A DNA stretch of 64,000 nucleotides from Petunia secreta (Eukaryota > Streptophyta > Magnoliopsida > Solanales > Solanaceae), in NCBI GenBank assembly GCA_029990175.1, contig JARKIP010000017.1, positions 26,895,001-26,959,000 of the forward strand, in the 5' to 3' direction. Of this stretch, positions 33,803-45,340 are shown piece after piece; position 1 is the stretch's first letter, and each line of letters starts with the position of its first letter. The position numbers and the translations under genes are program-made. Below the pieces are notes generated by a model, which was given only the letters and a program-made list of their open reading frames with translations, was not told the DNA's origin and searched no databases.

Positions 33803-34401
33803 TCTAGCAATTCGAATTAAGAGATAATTGATTATTCTTTCTGAAATTTTGAGAATTCAGTTTGTGAACAAAGTAAAAGAATAACGGGGGAGAAGGAGTG
33901 TATTTATAGAATGAATTAGGTAGAAGAGATAGAGTATGAAACGATCACAATTACCTCAGCAAGACATGCAGCGTTATGGACTCTTGGGAGTCTCCCGGAG
34001 AAATAGAGCCGTTGGACTATTAAGTTACCTTTTCAGAGTGGGAACTGTTCCTCCGATGGGACTCTTATGCAGTTTGGATATGGTTAGGAAACTTAGTGGG
34101 ATTTATCCTAATTACAAGTTACCTATAGCCTTTACACTTCTAAATTAACTGAATAATAACGAGTCCATACCTGATTTTAACACGAAAATTCAGTATCCTT
34201 CCAATTTGCAACATTTTTTATCAATATGAAATTCTAAGAGCATAAGGGTAACATCATTCAATTTTATCAACTCTAAATAAGAAGTATGGCATAAGAGTAT
34301 ATATTTAAGTATTAAGCTGGACAGAATCATTCATAATGACTAAATAAAATTCATTTTAAGTGCAATTTTCTAGCCAATTATGAAGTAAAGCATTGATGAT
34401 T
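33803..34401 (-). other. Spacer between pol and extra ORF
   Basis: No gene. It contains one GGAACTGTTCC motif at 34041 and may hold the promoter or leader of the extra ORF; a TATAAATA-type run on minus lies near 33900. Confidence 0.45.
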
Positions 34402-35905
34402 TTATGTGAATTTAATCATCCCTAATTCCAACCTATTTCTTTCAAAATCATCTCTACGCAGAGCTTTTGTAAAGATGTCTGCAATTTGCTTTTCGGTGGG
34501 ACAAAATGCGATGGTGATCAAACCTTTTTCATAGTTGTCTCTTAGGAAATGATGTCTTATATCAATGTGTTTAGTGCTTTTGTGATGCACTGGATTTTTT
34601 GTCATGTTAATAGCACTAGTGTTATCACAATAGATAGGAACAGTTCCTACATCAACATCAAAATCCTGTAATTGTTGTTTGATCCATAATAATTGTGAAC
34701 AACATGAAGCAGCTGCCACATATTCAGCCTCAGCAGTGGAAAGTGCCACTGAATTTTGTTTCTTGGTTCCCCAATAAACCAAACACTCACCAAGAAAATG
34801 TGCCATACCTGAGGTACTTTTTCTATCAACAAGGAAACATGCATAGTCAGCATCAGTATATCCAACAAGATTAAAACTACCACCTTTTGGATACCAAAGT
34901 CCCAAGGGACCTGTTCCTTTCAGATACATCAATATTCTCTTAACAGCTTTCAAATGAGATTCCTTAGGATCTGATTGAAATCTAGCACACAAACCAATAC
35001 TGAACACAATATCAGGTCTGCTAGCAGTTAGATAAAGTAGAGAATCAATCATACCTCTATACAATTTTTGATCAACTGATATTCCATGTTCATCAAGATC
35101 CAATTTTGTGGCAGTGGCAATAGGGGTGTCAATTTTCTTAGCATTATCCATATCAAATCTTTTAAGTAATTCCTTAACATACTTTTGTTGATGGAACATA
35201 GTTCCATTTGAGGTTTGCTTAGTTTGTAAACCCAAAAAGAAATTGAGTTCATCCATCATGCTCATCTCAAACTCACTCCCCATCAAGTTTGCAAATTCCT
35301 TACTTAAAATTTTCACAAGTAGCACCAAAGATTATATCATCTACATAAACTTGAACAATTAAGAAATGCTTACCTTTTTCTTTCAAAAATAATGTGCTAT
35401 CAATTTTACCTCTCTTGTATCCATGCTGGAGTAGAAATTTTGATAGCCTTTCATACCATGCTCTTGGTGCCTGCTTGAGCCCATACAAGGCCTTGTCCAA
35501 CTTGTACACATGTTCAGGAAACTGTACATTTTCAAAACCTGGAGGTTGCTTAACATACACTTCTTCTTTCAAGTAACCATTCAGAAATGCACTCTTAACA
35601 TCCATTTGATGTAGAGTAAATTCCATGTATGTAGCAAAGGCTATAAGAAGTCTTATTGCCTCCAGTCTTGCAACTGGAGCAAAAGTCTCATCATAGTCGA
35701 TGCCCTCCTCTTGACTATATCCCTGAACAACTAGCCTGGACTTATTTCTTGTTACCATGTCATCCTATTCGAGTTTGTTTCTGAAAACCCATTTTGTTCC
35801 AATTATGGACCTGTTCCTTGGCTTCGGTTCCAGATGCCAAACTTGACTCCTTTGGAATTGATTCAATTCCTCCTGCATAGCATTAATCCAATCTGCATCC
35901 TTCAG
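34402..35905 (-). pseudogene. Sirevirus-like reverse transcriptase and RNase H
   Basis: On minus, RT starts near 35905 with the VKEALKDADWINAMQEEL type of opening. A stop precedes DDMVTRNKSRLVVQGYSQEE at 35760, and a frame then runs to 35300 with FAPVARLEAIRLLIAF, MDVKSAFLNGYLKEEVYVKQ and the active site VQVYVDDIIFGAT. A frameshift near 35310 leads to the second frame (35328-34402) with NFFLGLQTKQTSNGTMFHQ, ASRPDIVFSIGLCARF, the RNase H segment GYTDADYACFLVDRKSTSG, STAEAEYVAAASCCSQ and the end FTKALRRDDFERNRLELGMI. All catalytic motifs are visible, but at least two lesions break the frame. Confidence 0.9.
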
Positions 35906-35913
35906 TGCTTCTT

Positions 35914-37583
35914 TCACATTTTTGGGTTCAACAAGAGATAAGAAAGCACTAAAGGCACACAGATTGTGATTTTTGACTGCTGATCTAGTTTGAATCCAGC
36001 TGTCTTATCTGAGATTATTTGATCCACAGGATGTGACCCTTGATACTTGTAAGGCTTGGGTGTCAATCCATTGTCAGAAGTCCTCTGCTGAGGAACAGTT
36101 CCTGATAGAGTAGCATTACCAGTTTGTGAGGTGGAACCAACATTTGTTCCCCCTGTTTCAGTGCCACTCTTCTCAGTTCTGTCCTGAGGAACAGTTCCTT
36201 GCAGTTCACTTCTCATATCCAAAATCTGCATTTGTGGATCAAGTTCATAATCTTTCAGCATTCCAGTTTCTTCATCCTCCTGTACGTGTTCTTGAGTGAG
36301 ACTGTCAGTTTCATCAAATTTAACATGCATGCTTTCTTCAATTTTCAATGTTTTCTTGTTGAACACCCTATAAGATTTACTATTTAAGGAATAACCAACA
36401 AAGATTCCTTCATCACTTCTAGGATCAAATTTTCCTAAGGCATCTTTCCCATTGTTGTGTATAAAAATTTGCAACCAAAAGCCCTAAGATGAGAGATATT
36501 TGGGTTTCTTCCCTTAAGCAACTCATATGGGGTCTTTTCTATTAATGGCATTGTCATACATCTATTTATTATGTAGCATGCAGTATTAATAGCCTCAGCC
36601 CAAAAGTTTTGTGGAAGATTTCCAGATATTAACATAGTCCTTGCCATTTCCTCTAAAGTCCTATTTTTCCTTTCTACTACACCATTTTGCTGTGGAGTTC
36701 TAGGTGAAGAAAAATTGTGATTAATGCCATTTTCATTACAAAAATTGAAAAACATATGATTCTCAAATTCAGTTCCATGATCTGGCCTAATGGCAACAAT
36801 ATGACTATCTAGAGTTCTTTGAGCTTTCTTAGCAAAAATTGCAAATACATTAAATGCTTCTTCTTTAGATGCAAGAAATATAGTCCATGTAAATCTGGAG
36901 TAATCATCCACCAATACCATAACATACTTCTTACCTACACGACTCATTGTTCTCATTGGACCACATAAATCCATATAGGCCAGTTCCAAAGGTTTAGTGT
37001 TACTTACCTGTTTCTTCGGTTTGAAGGAGGATTTTACCTGCTTCCCCCTGGCACATGCTTCACATACTTTTTCATCATTAAACTTGATGTTAGGAAGACA
37101 TATCACCAAATCCTTGGACACAAGTTTGTTCAATTGTGAAAGACTAACATGTCCTAGTCTTTTGTGCCATAGGAGGGGATCATTTTGCACCACACTTAAG
37201 CAACTCAAGCTTCTATCAGATAGTGTCAGCAAGTCTACTTTGTAGATGTTTCCATGCCTATTTCCCTGCAAAATAATCTCTCCAGAAGTTTGGTTAGTCA
37301 CAGTGCATCCAGTAGATGAGAAATTAACATTATTACCTTTGTCACATAATTGAGATATATTCAATAAGCAATGCTTCAGCCCATCTACTAGAAACACATT
37401 GTCTACACTATGTGAATCAGACCTACCTACCTTTCCAATGCCTATGATTTCCCCTTTCTTACCATTATCGAAGGAAACACTTCCTCCTTGAAAGGCTGAG
37501 AGTGAAAGGAATAGTTCCTTATGTCCTGTCATGTGCCTTGAGCAACCACTGTCCATGTACCATTTGTGGTTTATCTCCTTCAC
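35914..37583 (-). pseudogene. Sirevirus-like protease and integrase
   Basis: On minus, KEINHKWYMDSGCSRHMTG is the copia protease active site. It is followed by the pre-integrase WHKRLGHVSLSQLNKL with CEACARGKQ. The integrase core has LAYMDLCGPM, VLVDDYSRFTW, RPDHGTEFEN and SPRTPQQNGVVERKN, carrying the DDE residues. A frameshift near 36450, within CKFLY/CxFIHNNGKDALG, moves to the second frame (36474-35914), GIFVGYSLNSKSYRVFN, and a long acidic linker with two near-repeats GTVPQDRT and GTVPQQRT. It ends with a stop at 35914, another frameshift before RT. Confidence 0.9.
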
Positions 37584-37638
37584 TCTAGCCTGTAAAAGAA
37601 AACTAAGGGTTAATTTTAAGAACCCAAACTAGTTTTGG

Positions 37639-39031
37639 TTACTTTCCTTTATAAAAAGGATTAATCAGATCTCTCCTAGACCAGAATGGTAATGGTTTCT
37701 TTGTGTGAACAGTTTTCCTTTGTACAGAATGTTGAACAGGTTTATAGGACCTATTCCTCTGTCTCACAGAATTTTGAACAGGTTTATAGGACCTGTTCCT
37801 CTGGGCAGCCCTTTTTAAAGATTGACAGTTTTCTTTCCGGTCACCAGTGTTCCCACAATGAGTGCATAGCCAGTTTTCAGGAAGTGATAAGTACTTACTC
37901 TTTGGATCCCATTTGGATGAAGATTGTGCTTTCATGAATCCAATATCTTTCCTGTTACTACTATAATTTTTTTGTAACCATTCTAGTGCTACAGAAGACT
38001 TGTTCCATTCTACAGTTTTTCTTAGCTCCATTTTTGTTTTAACCAAGTCTTTTTCCAAAGATCTTATCTTCTCATCTTTTTTGCACAGTTCATCAACTGT
38101 GACTTTCAGTTTCTCTTCAGCAATGATTTGATGAGAATTAGCAATACTTTTACCTTTTTCAACTGTTTTAACATTTTCTAATTCCTGAACAGTTGATTCA
38201 AGTGTGAGGACCTGTTCCTCAAGCATGCTAATCTTTCTTTTCAGAAAATTATTTTTAATTATTTCCTCTTTGCATTCTGCTTCCAAACAATCAATTTCAT
38301 CATGCAGTTGATGATTGCTATCCCTTAGAGATTTAAATTCATTTAGCACAGTATGAAATACTTTAACCAATTTTTCTCTAGACATGCTTTTTACATCTTG
38401 TTTAAGTTTAGAAACAAATATCTCAACATCTTCTTCATTTTCTGAATCTCCAAGAGCCATTAGAGCAAGATCCTCATCCAGATCATCATCAGTTATTTCG
38501 TCTTCACTGTGTTGCCATCCTGCAACCATTGCTTTGGGATTTCCACTTTTCTTATGGACCTGTTCCCTAGCCTTTTTCCTTTCCTCAATAAATCTCTTCC
38601 TCCATTCTCCTTCCATAATTGGACATTTGCTGATGTAGTCCTCCATGCTTCCACATTTGTGGCATTCTCCAGCCTGACTTGTTCCTTCATGTGCAACTTG
38701 TAGAGCATCCCAAATCTCCTTTACAGTGGTATACCCTCTGATTCTAGTGCATTCGTCAGGACTGAGTCCACCAACAAGCCACTTCCTAGCTTTTGCATTC
38801 TTTTCCCATTGCTTTATGTCTTCAGCATTGCATTCTTTCCTTGTTTTGGGAACCCTCAACATCCTTCTTCATTGGGATCATGGGACCTTCAGTCACTATA
38901 TCCCATAATTCATAGTCCTCTGCTTGAAGATGATCACGCATCCTTTCCTTCCGCCATAAATAGTATTTCCCATTGAAAAAAGAAGCTCTAACCATTGACT
39001 GGCCCTCATTGTTCTCTCGTGATGTACTCAT
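37639..39031 (-). pseudogene. Sirevirus-like gag with coiled coil
   Basis: On minus, MSTSRENNEGQSMVRASFFN (39031) starts the UBN2-type gag with YYLWRKERMRDHLQAEDYELW. A frameshift near 38855 is followed by WEKNAKARKWLVGGLSPDEC and GYTTVKEIWDALQVAHEGTSQ, then a jump to the zinc knuckle CHKCGSMEDYISKCP; part of gag seems deleted between them. A long heptad coiled coil follows (about 38300-38000, LEEQVLTLESTVQELENVK). A second knuckle, CTHCGNTGDRKENC, precedes repeated RNRSYKPVQ units and the stop at 37639. The long coiled coil is typical of Sirevirus gag. Confidence 0.85.
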
Positions 39032-39054
39032 CTAATCCTAGGTGTTAGCCTTCC

Positions 39055-39067
39055 GCTCTGATACCAA
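39055..39067 (-). promoter_or_regulatory. Primer-binding site of Sirevirus-like element 2
   Basis: On minus, TTGGTATCAGAGC, an exact match to the initiator tRNA-Met site, lies 2 bp inside the LTR end and upstream of gag. Confidence 0.92.
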
Positions 39068-39069
39068 TT

Positions 39070-39840
39070 GATATTTCCCAAGATACACCACTTTACTGTT
39101 TTAAGGACTAGTTCCTTAAAATGTGTTCCTTTACTAAACTCTATGCGGAATTAAAACTGTAGGTAAATGAGCACCAGATATTAGCGTGGAAAAACCCCTT
39201 GACTCGGGATCAAATAACCACGACCTACTTCTCAAGTAGGATTTCAACTTCACTATGTAAAAAGTCCCACTTGGTTACAAGACTCCTTCTTACTAACCTA
39301 GGACTAACTCTAATCCTTTAGTGATCTTTCTCACGATCAGTGAAGTTGTGTCAAGTCCACGACTTGAACCAGAAAAGATACAACTCGATTATACTTACTA
39401 CAGTTAAACTAAGACTTGAACTTTTACAAGACTCAATCTAAGGAACAGGTTCTAACTTAGTTCCACTGTAGCTAACTGATACACAAATACGACAATGACT
39501 CTTTTTAAGCTCTGCTCGATTCTCACTGTATTTGTGTATACTTCTATGGCTGATATGCTCCACGTTTTATAGCTCCAGCAGCCAAGAAGTCTTGAGCAAT
39601 TAGAACTCCAAAGCTCCCATGAGTTTGAGTCCTAATTGGATTCTTCTCTTTCGAATCCGGATCTTCTATCCTTATCCTTTATTTAAGCAATCTTTTCATA
39701 TCCGTCTAGACCTGCATAATTACCAAGATAAACATTAGTTTTAGGATAATTAATAATATCTTAATTTAAACAATTTTGCATGAATTATCTATTTAGCTCC
39801 AGTGATTCAAAGGAACAGGTCCTTTGAATCCGTTCCTTAA
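39070..39840 (-). repeat. 5' LTR of Sirevirus-like element 2
   Basis: On minus the LTR ends ...GGGAAATATCA next to the primer site. The outer start is not fixed; a probable start is TGATTAAGGAACGG near 39839. It carries three copies of the 11-bp motif, one of them at the centre of a 27-bp inverted repeat (39804-39830). The phrase with AAAAACCCCTTGACTCGGGATC (about 39192) parallels other Sirevirus LTRs here. Confidence 0.65.
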
Positions 39841-40600
39841 TCACCAGTCAAAACTCCAAGCTTATCCAAGCTAACAGTGACAAATGAAGGTCATAGTGAA
39901 AAATCTAGTTCTTAAGGTTAAGACATGACTGATCGAAAAGATTATAGGATGCAAATCCATGTAGAAATAGAAGTAGCGGCGCTTGTGCATCTACGTATCC
40001 TAGTCAGCAAAAGAAGTTGGGCCGTGGTTGTCTCTTTGAAGTGTGAACAAGAGTTGATGCTACACAAGGAGTATATCTCTAGAAATCTTCACTTACCATA
40101 ATTGTGAAGTTTCCTAGTGAGAAACTACAAGGGTTACACAGCCCATATAAAAGCAAGTAATTGAGGCAACCGAATTCAGTTATTCACTACGAGAGTTGAG
40201 AGCTAACAAAAGGCAATTCAATAATTCTTGAAGTGTTTTAACTGGTGTTGACAACCATAGAATAGCTTAGAGAAAATCTATCAAATTATTTAGGTTCTTT
40301 ATTGTTGTTGTCGCTTTATTTTGTATTGAGTGTTTTACCTATCTTCTTATTTGAGAAGCTATTGTAATAGGTGAACTTTGAGAGATTACTTTGTAAAGCT
40401 AGATTCCGGCTTTTCGAGTGATTAGGGTCTAGAGTTTAGCCTCTTGGTTACACAGTTTGTAATCTAAAACTTACTCTTTGTGATAGTGGAAGTATTTCAA
40501 AATCCCAGAGTGTGGGTCATGGTTTTTCTCCCTTGAGCAAGGAGTTTTCCACGTAAAAATACCGTGTCTTTTACTTTCTGTTTGATTCATTCAGAGCAGG
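39841..40600 (+). repeat. 5' LTR fragment of a third Sirevirus-like element
   Basis: Plus-oriented. The right part has GTCATGGTTTTTCTCCC, AAGGAGTTTTCCACGT and, at about 40587-40602, TTCATTCAGAGCAGG, which looks like a mutated TTGGTATCAGAGCAGG primer site. The left border with the minus-strand LTR is approximate. Confidence 0.55.
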
Positions 40601-40641
40601 TCTTCTTGTTGCTAGATTAACACCTTGAGAAGGATCTAGTC

Positions 40642-41200
40642 ATGAGTGTACCACCCACCATCACTGAACGACAGTCTGTGCTAAGGCCACCACAATTCGA
40701 TGGGCAATATTATGCCTGGTTTAAGAGTAGAATGGAGAACTTTATATGTGCTGAGGATTATCAACTTTGGATAATCGTCTCTAAAGAAAATTTGATTCCA
40801 AATAAGACAGTTAGTGAAGGAGCTTCTGCTCGTTTTGAACCTAAGGAAAGATCGGAATACAATGAAACTGATTACAAGATGATTGAAAAAAAAAAATCAC
40901 AAGGCTAAGAGACTTGTAATATGTTGAATAGGTCTTGAGGAATTCAATAGGGTCTCATCTTACAAATCCTCCAAAGAAATTTGGGATGCCTTAGAAGTGG
41001 CTCACGAAGGAACTCCTGAAGTAAAGGACTCAAAGAAGAGAATGCTGAGAAGACAATTTGAGCTGTTTATAATGGGTGAAAATGAGTCCATTCAAGATAT
41101 GATGACTAGGTTGACAATTATCACATATGATATGAGATCTCTAGACATGGATCTTCCAGAGGTTGAAATGGAATGCTAAATGTTCTTCCAGATGCATGGA
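40642..41200 (+). pseudogene. Copia gag (UBN2) fragment
   Basis: MSVPPTITERQSVLRPPQFD, YYAWFKSRMENFICAEDYQL and NETDYKMIEKKKSQG to the stop at 40906. After a frameshift in a poly-A run (40888-40896) the gag continues as EIWDALEVAHEGTPEVKDSK, RRQFELFIMGENESIQDMM and YDMRSLDMDLPEVEME, ending near 41178. The downstream zinc knuckle and pol are absent, so the element is truncated at about 41200. This is the DUF4219/UBN2 gag layout shared with the element at 37639-39031, in opposite orientation. Confidence 0.85.
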
Positions 41201-42350
41201 ACCAAAGATGACTGCTATTTTATTGGACACATTCCTTATCAGTTACACATTCAAAATTCAAACCTATCCCACTCAAAATAGAAGTCTATATCGTCTGATT
41301 TTTCCGGTTCCCAAACACTCGAAAGGTGTTCTACTTTATCAGTCATCATTACAAACTCTTTCCAAAACCCATCAAAACAAACTTCTCTCTTCAGTTTTTG
41401 ATAAGTTCGTATTTTACCAACTTAAAGGCTACTTTAAACCTTTATTTTTAAATCCAAAGGCAACATTTAGTATTATTGACGTTGTAAATTGCTTAGTTTC
41501 AGGTTATAATGAGCTCACATGAATATTGGTTGAAGATTGAAGCTAAAGAGTAAGAATTGAAGCCAAAGTGTGAGAATCAAGACACCAGGAAGAGGCGCCC
41601 CACCTGTTTCACAGAGGCAGAGTGCCTCAACAGATATAGACAGCCATGCATTGAGACTCAAAAAGAGGCGTCCTGATTGTTTCACAGAGGCAGAGTGCCT
41701 ACTTGAACTTCAGAGAGTCCAAATCTTGATCCAACAATAGGCGGACCGCCCACTCTTCCAGGCGAACCGCCTCATCCTCTGCACCTGTATTTTTCCCTTT
41801 GTATAGATAGAAAAAGCTAGGGTTTTAACATTATTACATTCTATATTACACATATTCTTCCTAGTGGCGATTTGGGGAGCCAAGTAGAGGCCTTTACATT
41901 GATTTGTAAGCTTCTAAACTTGTATTGTTGAATCTTGATTCATATATCAATTCAAGATCTATGTTTAAATCCATTACTTTGTTTCATTACATATTTCTTG
42001 CTTTGATTCAAACATTAGTTAAACTCATAACTAGGAGTGTAAACATGCTATAGTGATAGAAAATCAATAGGTGTCGTTCCATTTCATTACCCACAACACA
42101 AGTATCGATTATCCAATTCCCCATTACAATACCATCAAAATTTCAATATCCATGATATTTGGGATTTCTTGTCTACTTTGCTAATTAAAGACTCGGGGGG
42201 AGATTAGTTAGCGTAGAATAGTAGAATTGGTAAGAATTTGGGTTGATAGGCTATTTGTAGACTAACCCATCTAAAAGGAGTTACACTCAGAAGAGGTCCC
42301 CTTTCCTTGGATCTTTGAGTAGTGCTTAAACATTTATAATCTCTACATAG
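41201..42350 (+). repeat. Athila-like LTR piece
   Basis: Holds two near copies of a block containing GAGGCG(C/T)CC and TTTCACAGAGGCAGAGTGCCT (about 41593-41635 and 41664-41702), then GGCGGACCGCCCACT and GGCGAACCGCCTC. The similar GC-rich phrases in the Athila LTR at 62526-63963 suggest an LTR. From 42070 to 42335 it is a direct repeat of 45341-45520. No gene is supported (the open frame at 41163-41522 is unrecognised). Confidence 0.5.
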
Positions 42351-42410
42351 CTAATACCCGCATTACTAATACACACATTGCTAATACCTGCATTGTTAAT
42401 ACCCGCATAA
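42351..42410. repeat. 15-bp tandem repeat, four copies
   Basis: CTAATACCCGCATTA, CTAATACACACATTG, CTAATACCTGCATTG and TTAATACCCGCATAA at 42351, 42366, 42381 and 42396. Followed by CCAAACGACCCCTTA, a phrase often at the edges of small DNA transposons in this plant group. Confidence 0.85.
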
Positions 42411-43899
42411 ACTCTATTCTAACCAAACGACCCCTTAATCTTTACTTTTTTTGGATCATGTTTATGTGTACAATGACAATGAATAATGAAGCATTTTGTA
42501 GTTTATCTTTTAGTAGTGAAAGTGATTATAATCGGCTTTAGAAATAATTTTGGTGTTTTATTGAATTATTGAATGCTTTTAATATTTGTATTCCACTATT
42601 GTAATCTATTGTATGTAAATTTATGAAGAAAAAACTGCGGTAGGATTTTGATAATTGTACAGTGGTTGAAAATATAGGATTTAGTGGCAAAGGAAAAACT
42701 ACCACTGAATGTATAATGTTAGCTGAAGATTTTGTTTTCTAGGTGTATCTTGCGAGAGTTTGTCAACCAATTGTGGTATGTCATACATTGTGTTATCTTA
42801 TCACTGTCTCAAATTGCGTTTTCCATGAAGTAATAACTTTGATGATGTTGTGGGGAAGATTGTATAAAGAATGGTGTTCCTGGTGGATTAGAAAGGTAGG
42901 AATGCTTCAGGTGGTGTTATAGTTTTCTAGGACATCTCTTTTCCTGATTTTTAGAACAACAATTTACTGGTCGTGACTGAAACAGTAAACTTCCTGTATG
43001 GTTTTCATTATTAGATTGACAGTGAAATTTATTGATGATGCTCATAACTATAATATCAGAGATAGAAAATCTATTAAGCCTTTGTGAATTGTTTATGTAA
43101 CACACGGTTACTAGACCCAACTGTAAACACAATCAAATAGCAAATAGAGATAGCCTTTTGATGATATGAAAATGATAAACAAGCTTAGAATAGATAAGGA
43201 AACTGTAATTAGTATAAGAAATACTAAAGGATAGGTTGGGGAAAGGAGATGAGAAGCTAGAAGAATGGGGATGAGGAGACTCGGAAGAATTAGGGATGAG
43301 GAGCAAAGACTTTGCCAAGGCAAAACGATCCATTCCATTCGGGGCTTCGGGGAACCCAAAAAATTACATAATTTCCATATCCTACTCTTCACACACTCTA
43401 CTATTTATAACACTTAATCAGGATACCAAATAAAATTCTTGTCGGGCTGTCTATTTTTTGGGCTCAACCTCAGACTAATTTACTGTCCAAGTCCATCAAT
43501 GAATATTTGCTCCCTGAGGCCCATAACATGATTCATAACAGTTTACCTGATTATGTTCAATTTATCTTTCTCGTATAACAATTTTTTAACATTATTAAAT
43601 GCTTGATTGTCTCATAAACTTGAGGATGTTGAGCTCGAGGACTGGAACTATCTGGTAGAGTATATGAAGTGAAGCGTTCAATATAAATTTAATCTACATT
43701 GTTTGATAAAGTACTATTTGACTAATGGCTGATTGATCAATTGACTTAATGCAAGCTGTAAGTGAGAGTGGTTGTCATGTGGTACAAGGTCTTTTGCCGA
43801 AGTAGAGAAATCTATGGTGAAAATATATTCGTTACCTAATATAGTATATGTTTCTTAATTATTTTTACTGAACTTTATTTACTTATGCATGTCTTCCAG

Positions 43900-44022
43900 A
43901 TTGAACTATGTTGTAGAGGAATGCTAACACGGGAAAAAAGGACCCTCCAGATAGTGTTTGGAGATCCAACTACACGTAAAGATGAATTAGTGTGGTTGGA
44001 TCAGCAATCCCAAAAAAGTCAT
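43900..44022 (+). pseudogene. Candidate internal exon, 41 codons
   Basis: Preceded by a pyrimidine-rich TTCCAG and followed by GTAATT. The frame is open for all 41 codons: IELCCRGMLTREKRTLQIVF then GDPTTRKDELVWLDQQSQ and KSH. The amphipathic, charged composition looks like real coding sequence. I do not recognise the family. Neighbouring candidates are 42743-42775 (VYLARVCQPIV) and 44816-44868 (FRVYKLGVLDAKNYDRIR). Confidence 0.45.
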
Positions 44023-44815
44023 GTAATTCTCTAAACACCCTTATTATCTTTCTATATGTTTTATTGATCTGTTGCCTCTGTTCACTCCGTTGCTTTGAAC
44101 CCTCTATTGTGGCTGCCAATGCTCAAAATATTGACTCTTGTACTTTTTTTTTTTGCTTCGGACTTTGATTGAAATTCAGTATTGTAACTGTTTTTGTTTT
44201 GATTATGTTGTTCTAGTGACTAAGTGCGCATACAATGTTTCTCCATGCACTACCAGGAATTGAACTTGTATTTCTGTATGATTGTGTTGTAGATCCTTTC
44301 AAAAGTTTGGTACTCTTCATCCAAAGAAAGAAAGAAAGAGAGACCCATCAAACTGTGATTAGAAATTATTGATTATGACCTAGAGTAGTTTTCTCATCTT
44401 CTGGAGAGTAAGAGTGAGTCTATGATTCATGCTCAATACAATGGTCATCTTAATACATTAGATACACTCATTTTCCCTAAGCTTACGATTCATACTCATT
44501 TTAGGAATTGGATAAGGGTCTAGGTCTCCTACTAAGCTACCCAAGTCACTTAAATACACTGTCCAGCAAATTGTAGAGCAAAAATAATGTAAAATATAGT
44601 TATATACAATGACTATGTATCAAGATTTGTTCAATTCTTTAAGGTTGCGATAATCTATGTTTCATATGAACTGGTCGTCTGGAAAAGGATTTGTCAGTTT
44701 CCATTAAATAAAGATACTTGAGATAAGTGAATGCATAAGTTAAGCTTTATCTTTTGTAATTCTGCCTTTTCTTGTAGCAGGTACAGAGTAACTTTTAACA
44801 TGTGTTTCTTGCTAG

Positions 44816-44868
44816 TTTAGGGTATATAAATTAGGAGTGCTAGATGCAAAGAACTATGACCGTATAAG
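44816..44868 (+). pseudogene. Candidate exon, 18 codons
   Basis: Acceptor-like TTGCTAG before it and GTAAG donor after. The frame reads FRVYKLGVLDAKNYDRIR. Short, so support comes from splice motifs at both ends and its place downstream of the 43900 candidate. Confidence 0.35.
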
Positions 44869-45340
44869 GTAAGATGTTGTTCTGCCTAAATCCATGATAC
44901 AAGATCTGGTTGTAATCCATGAGGCCTGTGTTTATTTATTCTTAATTCTTGTTAAGTCTGACCATGAAGCTGAGTGGACTGTTGTAATTTGCTCTTTGTT
45001 TTATTAAGTGTACTAAGACTTATCAAGTACAAACACCTGATTTCTAATGTTGAGATGGAAATTGGTTTGATGTTGAAACCTTTTTTGATTAGCTTAGGAG
45101 TTATCAATGACTAGTTTTGTTCAGATAAGTGTTTAGATACGATTTCATATATAAAAATGTCTCTTATTGCTATCACGATACAAGTTGGGGAATTAATACT
45201 AGCACCTTTGTCTAATAAATATGGTGATTACTAATTGTTAAATTTGTGGTTGTCTTGTTAGAATAGACATGAGACTTCGATCTTGTCATTGTGGTTATTA
45301 TTTTGCTTTCTTAAATGAGTTGCAATATTTCACTCTTATG

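Larger units (their letters stand above)
31864..39822. repeat. Dispersed 11-bp palindromic motif, about 20 copies
   Basis: Consensus GGAMCWGKTCC, both half-sites GGAAC or GGACC around a W. Copies start at 31864, 32299, 32674 (variant), 32900, 33195, 33642, 34041, 34637, 34907, 35193 (split variant), 35807, 36092, 36188, 37508 (variant), 37747 (variant), 37789, 38208, 38556, 39105 (variant), 39442 (variant) and 39812. They occur in the 3' UTR, extra ORF, spacer, RT/RNase H, integrase-linker, gag and LTR. No clear copy was seen in the rest of the window. Confidence 0.8.
42411..45340 (+). other. Segment with exon-like fragments of unknown gene
   Basis: About 3 kb between two direct repeats. It has intron-like T-rich sequence with AG|exon|GT pieces at 42743-42775, 43900-44022 and 44816-44868 on plus. 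No continuous ORF. A decayed or captured host gene is possible. The open frames at 43111-43392 on minus are unsupported. Confidence 0.35.
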
